Source: Gentiana macrophylla
Taxonomy: Eukaryota > Streptophyta > Magnoliopsida > Gentianales > Gentianaceae
Length of the DNA: 64,000 nt
Direction of reading: 5' to 3'
Assembly (NCBI GenBank): GCA_026214975.1
Contig: CM047810.1
Coordinates: 95,992,316 to 96,056,315, forward strand
Below the pieces are notes generated by a model, which searched no databases, was not told the DNA's origin, and saw only the letters and a program-made list of their open reading frames with translations. Shown here piece by piece: positions 35,760-44,680 of the stretch; positions within the stretch are counted from its first letter, which is position 1, and each line of letters starts with the position of its first letter. The translations under genes and the position numbers were made by a program.

Positions 35760-38700
35760 GAATTTTTTTTTTAAATGCTGAAAAATAAAATATTTATGGT
35801 TTCGGCACTCATATGAAACTATTTCCTGCGAATGGGTCCACGCCAAGATTGTTTATCGGGCCACCGGTTCAACCAAAGATCTTTACCATTTTTTTTGAAA
35901 AACAACAAAGCCGCTGGTTGAACCAGAGGCTTTAACCTGGGAAAAACGTGAGCATCCTGTAGATCGAAATGAAATTGGTACATATGAAGAAGCCGGTTCA
36001 ACCAAATGCTTTAACTGAATTGAAATCGCTATTCAACCAAATGGCTTTACCACAACTCGTTAACACCAAATGCATTTTCTTTTTTCAAATTTCAAAACAA
36101 TATATTCAACACCTCAAATTCTCAAACCAAATGATCTTCTTTTTTCAAATTTCCAAAACAATATATTCAACACCTCAAATTCTCAAAATCAACAATCCAA
36201 TTATAAAAACACATTCATTAAAAGGGAAAAACCAAATCAATTGCAAAAACACATTCATGCAAACTACGCCATTAAAAGAGAAAAACCATATCCAAAGTTA
36301 TTGTTGTATTACAACAACCAAAACAAAAGAAATGTTTGATCATATTAACTTGTTCGTACGACTTTTCTTCGCTCTTCTACGTGAAGACGAACATTCTCAC
36401 GTGTGTCTACCTCCTCGATCGGTGTCACTTGAGCCTCTTGTCAAGTTCCTAAATTCGACGCGGAAGTTCCGGCTAGATGTTCGACCTCTTCAGTTCAGTT
36501 GGATCGATGTCCCCGCCTTGTGTTTATTAACACTTGAAGGGACATCGATCGCATTTGTTGAATAAGCCTCACTTGTGCCATCGGATGTCATCCGCATGTT
36601 CGCAAGCAACCTAGTCGTATTTTGATAGCAGAAACATTCCTCGCCGCTCTGCGAAATGTAAAAACACAAAACAAATAAAACAAATTTCTATGTGTGAAAT
36701 TAGAAAACAAAATTTAAAATATACTTACAAGTTGTTCATAGTCGGCAAATGGTAGGATAGAAATTGTGTTGCGCTTCATAGTCTTCAACAACGCTTGCAC
36801 TTTGAGGGCTAATAATGCGCCGGGTGATCTCGACGGTACCACCGTAAGTACATATCATTGTGTTGAAGATAACCGCTGTAAGGAACACCACGTGGAACCA
36901 ACGATGATTTGGCGATCGCCCACAATCGAATATAATCCCGTGCTTAAGCGCATAATCCGCTGTGTTTCCCGCCTATCAAGCGAGTGCAAATGGACACCGT
37001 GTCACATTCATTAGGCACCGCTGGATGCCAACCGAATTGTCGAACTACTCACAGGATAATGCCATTCCACCACGTCAAAACAAATGAGTGGAGCAATTAC
37101 AATCCACTCATCGGTGTCCTCAAAGTTGTCCATTTGCATCAACTCCCATGGCAATCAACATAACGCCACGATACTTCCCGTATAAATGAGTTCCATCAAT
37201 TGTGACGACAGCCTGCAATGTTGGAAACCTCTCATTGAGGGGCCAAATGCCCAAAAAACACAATGAAATTGTTCAGTGTAAGGATCGTGGGTTGGCTTAT
37301 TAACAAAATGCACCACGGTGCCCGGATTTGCTTCTTTCAAAGCTTCCATGTAACGAGGAAGATATTGGTAAGACTCCTCCCAATCTCCATAAAGAGCACC
37401 TATCGCCTTTTGTTTTGCACTCCATGCTTTACCATAAGAGATCGTGAAGTTGAATTCTTTTGTTATGAAGGCTTTTAGTACACTAACTTTCACCCCCAAT
37501 CGCTTGCACAAGAGGCTTTATAGCGCTGGTCGATAAACTCTCGCTTTAAATTCGGGTGATCCATGGATGGTTTGTGAACCACACAAGAGTTTTCGTGGTG
37601 ACCTTTATAGGTGACGATAGTGAAGACATCCGATGCAACATTCTTTTGAGAGGCTCTTAAATACCAACTACAAGCAATTGGTTTCCTTCCACATTTGAAT
37701 GTGACGGTGTGAGGTTTAGATTCTGTGGTTTTATAGACTTGGTTCCTTTCGACATTGTATGTTGTCACAATTTGCCCCAATGCTTTTTTGTTGGCAAATT
37801 CTTGCCCCACCCCAAACTCACCACCGCTCTTATATTGAAAATCACTGTGAGTTATACCAACTGCTTAAATATTCTTCATCTATAGAATGGCTTAGTAAAC
37901 TCGGTATCATGATCCTTTAATGATACTTCAGTCTACCCCACTATCTTCATCCCGACTTAACAACAACATATCATCCTCGCCTTCAATCTCATCCCCTTCG
38001 ATATTACTATCTAGCTGATGCTTCATCAACATTATTAGTCGACAAAGACACAAACCAATTGGGATCCTCAACTTGACTAACAAGCATGTTGGTGAATGAC
38101 ATGTTAGGTTGTTCAACGGGTGTCAATTCAATATATAAATCCATGTAGGGGCTTTCGATTGACACACGCTTGCCCACATAGCTTTTAAACCACGATCATT
38201 ACTTAAAGCTAACACTTTATAGCCTCGCACACTAGTGGGATTTCATCTTCACGCTTAGGTCAAATCTAGTACTATCAACCTCCATAGCATCATATATCTC
38301 ATTCTTAAGCTCATTCATACCAATGTTACTATTGACAATAATAAAGGTTTCACAACCACCTTTGTAGGTAACATTTTCACCACAATTACTATTTCACCAT
38401 TCCACCAACAAGTCAACGGATAATTATATATCTCCATCCCTTTAAAAATCTCAAATCAAGCAAAACCTAAAACCAAATCCACATACACAATAAAAATCAA
38501 AACTAATAAAATTAAACAAACAACCTTCTACACATATCACAAATCGATGAATATCAACACTTATTCGTTATCCAAACAAAGAATTCTTTCAATTGGCATA
38601 AAAACGAAAAAAAAAAAATGGAAAAAATGCAAAAAATCAAAAAACGAAAAAAATACCTTTGGATTGATAAACTATGGATGAAACCTTTGATTTGGTTGAA

Positions 38701-39088
38701 GAAAGTAAGAATCTTGATGCTAAATGGCCTAATTTGAGTTGGGCGCCATGGAGAGAATTTGGGGTTTTTGTTTTTAGGTTTGGAAATCAAAATGGGTGAA
38801 AAATCGCGTCTGCTTTTTTTTTTATATATCATAAAGCCACTGGTTGAACCAAATGGCTTCTTCATATGTACCAATTTCATTTCAATACAGTGATGCTCAC
38901 GCTTTTTCCTCAGTTAAAGCCACTGGTTCAACCAAATGGCTTTGTTGTTTTTCAAAAAATGGTAAAGACGCTGGTTGAACCAAATGGCTTCAGAAACAAT
39001 GCCGACGTGGACCCATTCAAGGAAATAGTTTTCAGATGAAATACTAAACCATAAATATTTTATTTTTCAAAGATTTAAAAAAAAATTC
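35760..39088 (-). mobile_element. Mutator-like element (MULE), 3.3 kb
   Basis: Long terminal inverted repeats of about 280 bp (35760-36048 and 38810-39088) are flanked by a perfect 9-bp TSD, TGATTTTGG (35751-35759 and 39089-39097). The repeats share GAATTTTTTTTTAAAT at the tips and AAAATAAAATATTTATGG inside. Each end carries three or four copies of a near-palindromic unit around CTGGTTGAACCAAATGGCTT. The interior encodes a broken MuDR-type transposase on the minus strand. It lies inside the CACTA element. Confidence 0.93.
36340..38437 (-). pseudogene. MULE transposase fused to plant mobile domain (truncated core)
   Basis: The start is set at an ATG (38437) opening MEIYNYPLTCWWNGEIV. An acidic stretch follows (EGDEIEGEDDMLLLSRDEDS, about 37950), then the MuDR DNA-binding region at 37490-37810 (FANKKALGQIVTTYNVERNQ, FKCGRKPIACSWYLRASQ, TYKGHHENSC). 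At 37155-37511 comes SYGKAWSAKQKAIGALYGDW and the first part of the DDE core, with TIDGTHLYGKYRGVMLIAMG in a shifted frame; its D is the first catalytic Asp. The sequence then passes, after about 15 codons, into a plant-mobile-domain-like part (PLICFDVVEWHYP, about 37080; NDMYLRWYRR, about 36850) and a basic tail ending at 36340. The second Asp and the Glu of the DDE core are missing, so it cannot be active. Confidence 0.75.
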
Positions 39089-39224
39089 TGATTTTGGATC
39101 CGTCAATTTGGGGGTTGGGGTGGTGTTTTAATATAATTATTATAATAAAAGGATTTGTTTCTTCTCGAAAGAGGATTTTTTGAAGACTTTGGGAAATAAA
39201 CATTTTAAAAATAAAAAAAGTAAC

Positions 39225-39370
39225 GATAATGAGAGGAATTTTTTTATGTAACATAATGAGGGGAATTTGGGATCAACAATGAAGGGAAATATTTAATTTA
39301 ATTAATTAAAACAACCATTTAATGACGAAATTTACCTCCCGTCATAAAATTTTCCTCATTGAAATCCCTT
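39225..39370. promoter_or_regulatory. CACTA right subterminal repeat array
   Basis: Repeated AATGAGGGGAATTT, AATGAAGGGAAAT, AATGACGAAATTTACCTC and CCTCATTGAAATCCC, matching the left array in inverted order. Confidence 0.65.
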
Positions 39371-39396
39371 TTTCTTGTAGTGTAAATAGCAACGGA

Positions 39397-39548
39397 CAGG
39401 GGCGGATGTACCTTTAAACTAGGGGGCAAGCGTCCCCCTTAGATCCGGAAATTACACTATTATGTATGTTGTGTATTTTTTTGCCCCCCTAAAAATTTAC
39501 ACTCGCCCATAGTATCGCCCTCCACCCGGGATCCTGCGTCCGCCCCTG
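39397..39548. mobile_element. Non-autonomous hAT element, 152 bp
   Basis: Perfect 10-bp terminal inverted repeats, CAGGGGCGGA...TCCGCCCCTG, with a perfect 8-bp TSD GCAACGGA (39389-39396 and 39549-39556). It has no ORF. It inserted 14 bp from the CACTA right end, in the terminal repeat of the split Stowaway MITE. Confidence 0.92.
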
Positions 39549-39615
39549 GCAACGGAGGGAAAATTAGTTATTTTCTTATGTCAATGCATGTGAATATTGT
39601 TTGCTTAATATAGTA

Positions 39616-40139
39616 TTACATCCGTCCCAAAACGTAAGTACGTTTAGCTTTTTGAATTTCTCTCATAATATAAATCTATTTACAATACCAATAGAGCATT
39701 TATTATATTTTCTTTCTTTTACCTTAATTTATTACTCCATATGTTCCAATTTATCTGAGGCAGTTCCCAAAATCACACATACTAAGGATATGAATTAATT
39801 CATTAACTTTTACATTGAAATGACTAGAATGTCCTTGGATATAATTAATGTGACATTCTTTTTTATATCTCCTACTGTAATAAATTAATAAGCAGTAAAT
39901 CAAGGAAAACACAATAAATATCAGATTGGAAATTGTCTCGCCTCACATAAACTAACAAAATATTTATTTGGCAATCAATCAGCTTATTTTGGAACGAAGG
40001 TAATTTTACTTTACAACTATTACATTAATAAGAGTCAAAGGATATTCTAAACTTTTAAGCTTAAAATTAATGGCATTTAACCGCTTTCTTAGTCTGTGTG
40101 AAAAATTCAAAATGAATTTATATTTTAAGACGGAGGTAG
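39616..40139. mobile_element. Stowaway-like MITE, host of a second MITE
   Basis: Ends TTACATCCGTCCCAAAACGT and (inverted) CTACCTCCGTCTTAAAATAT with TA flanks (39614-39615, 40140-40141). Its own length is about 256 bp once the inner MITE at 39735-40000 is removed. Same family as 42049-42564 and 42701-42976. Confidence 0.75.
39735..40000. mobile_element. Stowaway-like MITE (nested)
   Basis: Starts CTCCATATGTTCCAATTTAT and ends inverted CCTTCGTTCCAAAATAAGC, with TA on both sides (39733-39734, 40001-40002). Shares ATCTGAGGCAGTT, AGAATGTCCTTGGATATAAT and CCTACTGTAATAAAT with the copy at 40423-40692. Confidence 0.8.
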
Positions 40140-40422
40140 TATTTTGCAAATATTTCCCTTTACGGCCAATGATATACTCTATCCTTTTTTAATTTATTAC
40201 ATTTCGCATTTCGCTTCGCTTTTATATTTATCTCATTATTTATATTTTCAATGCATCATTTTTTTTCCTCCTTTAATAATAAAGTATTTACATCTCCAAT
40301 AAAAAAAAAATTCAATACTAAAAACTCCAAAAGTCAATTTGACCTACTATTGCCCATGCATACATTCAAAAAATTAAACGACAACTTAGTCATTTTATAC
40401 TATATTTTAGATATATTAATTA

Positions 40423-40692
40423 CTCCTTCCGTTTCATTTTATCTGAGGCAGTTGTCAAAATCACGCATATATATTTAGGATGTGAGTTAATTCATTAATT
40501 TTTATAATGAAATAATTAGAATGTCCTTGGATATAATTAATTTGACCTTCTTTTTTTATATCACCTACTGTAATAAATAAGAGTAAATCGAGTAAAAACG
40601 TAATAAATGTTGCATTGGAAATCGTACTGTCTCGCATAAAATGGATCAAAACATTTTGACAACTGCCTCAGTTATTGTAGAAACGAAAAGAG
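40423..40692. mobile_element. Stowaway-like MITE, 270 bp
   Basis: Complete element: CTCCTTCCGTTTCATTTTAT ... and its inverted partner CTCTTTTCGTTTCTACAATA, both followed inward by CTGAGGCAGTTGTCAAAAT. TA duplications at 40421-40422 and 40693-40694. No coding capacity. Confidence 0.88.
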
Positions 40693-41070
40693 TACATTTT
40701 TAATCTATGTGATTATTCTCTTTGCATGCGACATATAAAAAAAACTGAGGGAGTAATTAATAGTATTGCAGTATGTCTTGTCAACATAAAACTCTGGTAG
40801 TAAACATGCATAACAAAAAGTTGGACACTGGATCCATGAAAAAACGAAGAAAATGTTACTGAATGCTTAGAAACAAGTACACACGTTGTCCGAAAAGGAT
40901 AACAGAAATTAAAGTACATGAACTTCTGACAAAACAAAGACAGACAAAGACAGACAAAGACAATCATAAACTGCTAACATGCAGCAATTACGTGCTTATA
41001 ATAAGACAAACCAACCCTAACAAAAACAACATGCAAATGAAAATGCATACACAAATCCCATGAAAAACAT
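40693..41070. other. 3' flank of the glycine-rich protein gene
   Basis: Probably the 3' UTR and downstream region of the minus-strand gene ending at 41071. ACAAAGACAG is repeated in tandem at 40935-40960. No other gene. Confidence 0.45.
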
Positions 41071-41535
41071 CTAGGGCAACACCTTTGCACCGCCCACACC
41101 ACCACCTGCCGCCCCACCTACACCGCCGACGCCTCCAACCCCACCAAGTCCACCAGCACCAGCACCGGCGCCGGCGCCGCCACCTACACCTCCTCCACCT
41201 GCAGCTCCACCCAGGCCTCCAAGACCACCAAGTCCGCCAATTCCACCAGCTCCACCACCAAGACCACCAACCGGCAACACCCCAGCTGCATATCCAACTC
41301 CAGCCCATCCACCTACACCTCCATAGGTAATGAAGTTCTTCTTGTCCTTTACACCTGCCGCCGCCGCCACCGGGGCTGCTCCACCACCGTTTGTCGCCGC
41401 CGCTGCTACATGCACTGTGTTTTGAGAGAGCTCAACAGGCTTTGTGTTTTCACTCGGAATATTTCTACTTGCAGTCACAACATGTACAGCTACCACTCCA
41501 ATTAGACACAACACAAGCAACCTTGCCATCTCCAT
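41071..41535 (-). CDS. Secreted glycine-rich (cell-wall type) protein, 154 aa
   Basis: An intact single-exon ORF. Residues 1-22 (MEMARLLVLCLIGVVAVHVV, then TA) form a classical signal peptide, with likely cleavage before SRNIPSENTK. A short polar and Ala-rich part follows, then FITYGGVGGWAGVGYAAGVL and, from about residue 90 to the end, almost only Gly, with Ala, Val and Leu (GGLGGLGGLGGAAGGGG style repeats). This architecture fits plant glycine-rich wall structural proteins, secreted to the apoplast; no RNA-binding or cysteine-rich C-terminal domain is present. Met-3 is an alternative start. The 5' UTR has a GA-repeat tract, and a TATA box lies about 110 bp upstream. High GC in the repeat region creates long antisense ORFs that are not genes. 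It is the only unbroken gene seen in the window. Confidence 0.85.
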   Translation of the reverse strand: MEMARLLVLCLIGVVAVHVVTASRNIPSENTKPVELSQNTVHVAAAATNGGGAAPVAAAAGVKDKKNFITYGGVGGWAGVGYAAGVLPVGGLGGGAGGIGGLGGLGGLGGAAGGGGVGGGAGAGAGAGGLGGVGGVGGVGGAAGGGVGGAKVLP

Positions 41536-41570
41536 ATCTCCTCTCTACTCTCTCTCTCTCAAAAGATTTG
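41536..41570 (-). promoter_or_regulatory. GA-repeat 5' leader
   Basis: On the gene strand this reads as a run of GAGA repeats just upstream of the start codon, a frequent feature of plant core promoters and leaders. Confidence 0.5.
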
Positions 41571-41640
41571 ACTAAAAAAGATGAACACAAAAGAAATGCC
41601 GAGGAATTGAACAGGGTGATTTTCCAAATGGAGAAACAGT

Positions 41641-41653
41641 GAATTATATAGCC
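41641..41653 (-). promoter_or_regulatory. TATA box of the glycine-rich protein gene
   Basis: GGCTATATAATTC on the minus strand, about 108 bp before the ATG, consistent with a leader of roughly 75 nt. Confidence 0.6.
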
Positions 41654-42048
41654 AAATTTCGGAAAGAATTTGAGCTGTTACCGCCCTAGAGTAGTTGAAT
41701 GCATTAAAGTGAATATATATTAAAACCAAAAATAAAAAGGGTAAGTATTACGAAGCACATTCACGGGAGAGAAATTATATACAGCAGCATGATTTTGTGA
41801 GCTATACCAAATGGATTGATATGATTAATCCTTACTCACTCTCTCACACATATATAGTAGTGGTGTGTATGTGTTATTTGGATACATCACAATCGTCCAC
41901 TTGGTACAAAATCCACAAATAACCGTTGTATTATAACTCTTCTCTATGCACGGTGCCTTAACTCATTTCAAAATTTAACACACAATATTATTACTTCCAA
42001 ATTATAATCACGGTTGAAATTATATATTAATGTTATATGAATTAAATA
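41654..42048. other. Upstream region of the glycine-rich protein gene
   Basis: AT-rich with no ORF. ACACATATATAGTAGTGGTG near 41850 and other AT-rich blocks are seen. No specific regulatory site can be called. Confidence 0.3.
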
Positions 42049-42564
42049 TTATTTCCGTATCAAAACATAAGTCCGTTTACATTTTTTTACACTTGAGTTT
42101 TAAGTGTTACCCCCTCCGCTCCGATTTAATTATCACAGTTGTAAAAAACAAACATATTAAGAAAAGTAGTTAATGATGTGACTTAACATCAAAATGACAA
42201 TAAAACCCTTTGAATATAATTAATGCAATATTGTTTTCATTATTTCACCCCTTAATAAATAAAATTATATGTAGAAGATACAATAAATAGTGTTTTAGAA
42301 ATTTAACTACGACAGATAAAAAGAAAATTGTGTTTTTGGCAACTACGTCAGTTAAATATGAACATAGTGATTATTAATTTCAATGGTAAAAGTTTAGAAT
42401 ACTATTCGACTCTCATTAATGTAATAATTGTAAACTAAATGGATGTATAATAAATTATGAGTAAAAGAAAGAAAATATAATTAATGCTCAATTGGTATTC
42501 TAAACAGACTTATATTATTGGACAAATTCAAAAAGCCAAACAGATTTACGATTTAGGACGTGGT
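42049..42564. mobile_element. Stowaway-like MITE, host of a second MITE
   Basis: The left end TATTTCCGTATCAAAACATA and inverted right end CACGTCCTAAATCGTAAATC match the family at 39616 and 42701. It is interrupted by the MITE at about 42110-42371. End positions are approximate. Confidence 0.6.
42110..42371. mobile_element. Stowaway-like MITE (nested)
   Basis: Starts CCCCCTCCGCTCCGATTTAA followed by TTATCACAGTTG; the right end reads inverted as ATTTAACTGACGTAGTTGCC. Same family as the split MITE at 17392 (CTATTTAACTGTCGCAGTTG). TA flanks are plausible at 42108-42109 and near 42372. Confidence 0.65.
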
Positions 42565-42700
42565 AAGATTTAATGTATCAAAAAAGATAAGAGTCAAAAA
42601 AATTTGGGTAACTAGATAAAATAAAATATGTAATAAGTAAACTCTTTGAATATTTAAAATAGATATATATTCGATCTTTATATGGTTGACAACCAAAATA

Positions 42701-42976
42701 CTACCTCCCTCCTAAAATATAATTTGTTTTTGCTGTTTTCACACAAATTAAGAAAGTGGTTGAATGATATAAATTTCAAGTATAAATGACTAAAATATCA
42801 TTTGACTATCATTAATGAAATGATTATAAAACATTGAAAAGTAGTTGGACTGTTAATAAATTAGAGGTAAGATAAAGAAAATAAGAATAAATATTTCATT
42901 TAGAATGTAGATCGACTTACATGATTTGGAACAATCAAAAAGAGGTAAATTGACGTATATTTTGGGACGGATGTAG
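42701..42976. mobile_element. Stowaway-like MITE, 276 bp
   Basis: CTACCTCCCTCCTAAAATAT at the left and CTACATCCGTCCCAAAATAT (inverted) at the right, with TA at 42699-42700 and 42977-42978. Confidence 0.85.
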
Positions 42977-42978
42977 TA

Positions 42979-44680
42979 GATAAACGTGATTATCTTCAAA
43001 ATAAAACAAAACAATTCCTAAAACATGATTGGTTATCGACAAATGACCTATAAACTAAATGCAATATAATTTTTTAGAAGCAAAATAAAATATATTACTT
43101 GTCAATGTATAATCAAGGTTAAAAAAGGAATTGTGTATTTTAACATTCCTATCAATAAAAACATAAATAAAGAAAAGAAAATTTGAAAAAAAAAAATTTG
43201 TTCAAGAGAGACGGGAAGTATCGACGTCTTGTCGGGTGTCTCCGCAGCGTATCAGATGTGTGTCGGTAATTAAAATTTTACATATAATTATTTTGATTAG
43301 CTAACACATGTCGGAGGAGCCATATCGGTCGCGTATCGTGTCGGAAAATCATCAAACATGATGTACGGCATCAACATCGAAGTGTCGGTATCTCTTAAAA
43401 AAAAAATACTTGTGTGGTGTCTTTATTTGTGTTAAGACAGTTGATTGTGAGCCACACAATTTCATTATGAAATGAAACTGTAGTTCAGATTAAACCACAC
43501 GATATTTCTATACGATTGGAGACACCAGATAAGAATCTCCCCTCTAAAAAATTGTGTATTACCTTCTCAATAAAATTCGTGACTTAAATCCAGCTGACAA
43601 GATCGGTCTAGCTAGTTGATAAGGTGTAGAGATCGATCACTTTAAGACATATTGTTATGGAAGTCCGCGCAGTGGAAACGACATAAATGTAGAAAAAATA
43701 AATGCACTAAATTTTACCAGAACAATCTCGATAATGGCATCTTCCTCTGCATGCAAGCAGAAGAGTTGGTGAATCATAAGTATCGAACATTTAATTTACA
43801 ATTTAACTCAATTTTTTTATAGAACTTCAATTTTTTTTTTTTTTTTCAATTGAAATGAAGAATACATTTGTTATTTACAACCACCAGAGTAGTGGACTAA
43901 CACACCACATATTGTGTTTACAATTTTTCTAGAGATGAAAACTATTCAGAGGCTTTCAATTTAACTCGTCTTGTTAGTGACATTTTAATCGATCTATGGC
44001 TTTTTAAATTTTAATAATTCTTCAATAAATCAATTTACCTAGCTATATAGGTTTGAACTGCTCTATCCCCAAAAGAAGTCATTTCAATTTGTAATTTTTG
44101 TTTCATGATATAAGTTATTTTATAACAATTAATTGTTGATAAGGATCATCTGGAATTTTTATTCTGATAATAGTCCACATTTTTTTAAGGAATAAGGATA
44201 ATTCTACAAAATTATGATTGTATTACCCTTAATTAGTTCTAAGTGCTAAATTCAAGTGAGACCTGTTCTTCTGCGTAGACTATTTTCTGGATCGAAGAAT
44301 TGGAATAGCTGATTGTTCATTGTTGAGATGAAAATTCAACTGCAATCACTAGCAATAATATTTCCCATAATTTCAAATCATTCTATAGAAATTCTTACTA
44401 TTACTTAATGAATTTGATTTGTTTCTCACAAATTTGTGTAGTTCTATGTAACGGCTCAAACCATAGGCAAGGTGAAAATTGTCATAGGCTACTCGGCACG
44501 TGCACATCTCGTGATTAAATGCACATGTAAGCCTTATGAAACAGTCGTATCATACAAAAGAGTAGAAATTTAAGATAATACATTCATCAAATCGTCCGGA
44601 AAACGAAACAAGCATTTAATAACATAACTGATTAGACTCAGAGCTGAACGGGTGGAACAGAAAACATAAAACCAGAAATC
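42979..44680. other. Anonymous intergenic DNA with TE-like traces
   Basis: No gene. The part at 43210-43400 is rich in TGTCGG words, a pattern seen in decayed plant repeats. A TGTTATGGAAGTCCGCGCAG at 43647 resembles the end of solo LTR B and may be an LTR piece. TGTAACGGCTCAAACC at 44447 could start a Gypsy LTR, but no end was found. A poly-T run lies at 43828-43846. Confidence 0.3.

Larger units (their letters stand above)
30793..39382. mobile_element. CACTA (En/Spm-type) transposon, 8.6 kb, carrying other elements
   Basis: The termini are CACTACAAGAAAA (30793) and TTTTTCTTGTAGTG (ending 39382), perfect CACTA-type inverted repeats, with the 3-bp TSD TAA on both sides (30790-30792 and 39383-39385). 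Subterminal zones (30805-31200 and 39225-39370) are full of short repeats in both orientations built on TTAATGA/TCATTAA and GGGAAATTTACCTC, as expected of transposase-binding arrays. No TNP2-like transposase is visible, so it is non-autonomous. Its interior holds three copies of a 0.3-kb MITE, a MULE and pieces of an unidentified gene. Confidence 0.92.
17392..39560. mobile_element. Stowaway-like MITE split over 22 kb by later insertions
   Basis: The left end at 17392 (CTCTCCGCGTTCCTATTTAA, then CTGTCGCAGTTGC) matches, inverted, sequence far to the right: GCAATTGCGACAG ends at 30789 and continues after the CACTA element as AATAGCAACGGAGG (39384-39397 plus 39549-39559). Removing the Copia element (17601-30747), the CACTA element (30793-39382), the hAT element (39397-39548) and one copy of each TSD leaves a MITE of about 270 bp. 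The left flank has the expected TA; the right TA is not clear. Its interior word TATTGTCATTTTGATGTTAA also occurs in reverse in the MITE at about 42110-42371. Confidence 0.7.

Noticed and set aside
35969..36565. 198-codon plus-strand ORF
   Set aside because: It runs across the MULE terminal repeat and antisense to the transposase tail. Repeated ISKQYIQHLKFSNQM-type text comes from a local sequence duplication (36068-36125 and 36126-36185).
41085..41330. His/Gln-rich ORF on the plus strand, and a Trp/Arg-rich ORF at 40988-41308 on the minus strand
   Set aside because: Both are shadows of the glycine-rich repeat read in other frames; GC-rich repeats keep all frames open.
43210..43400. TGTCGG-rich block as a tandem repeat or gene
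   Set aside because: Words recur irregularly with no fixed period and no coding similarity; at best it is decayed repeat DNA.
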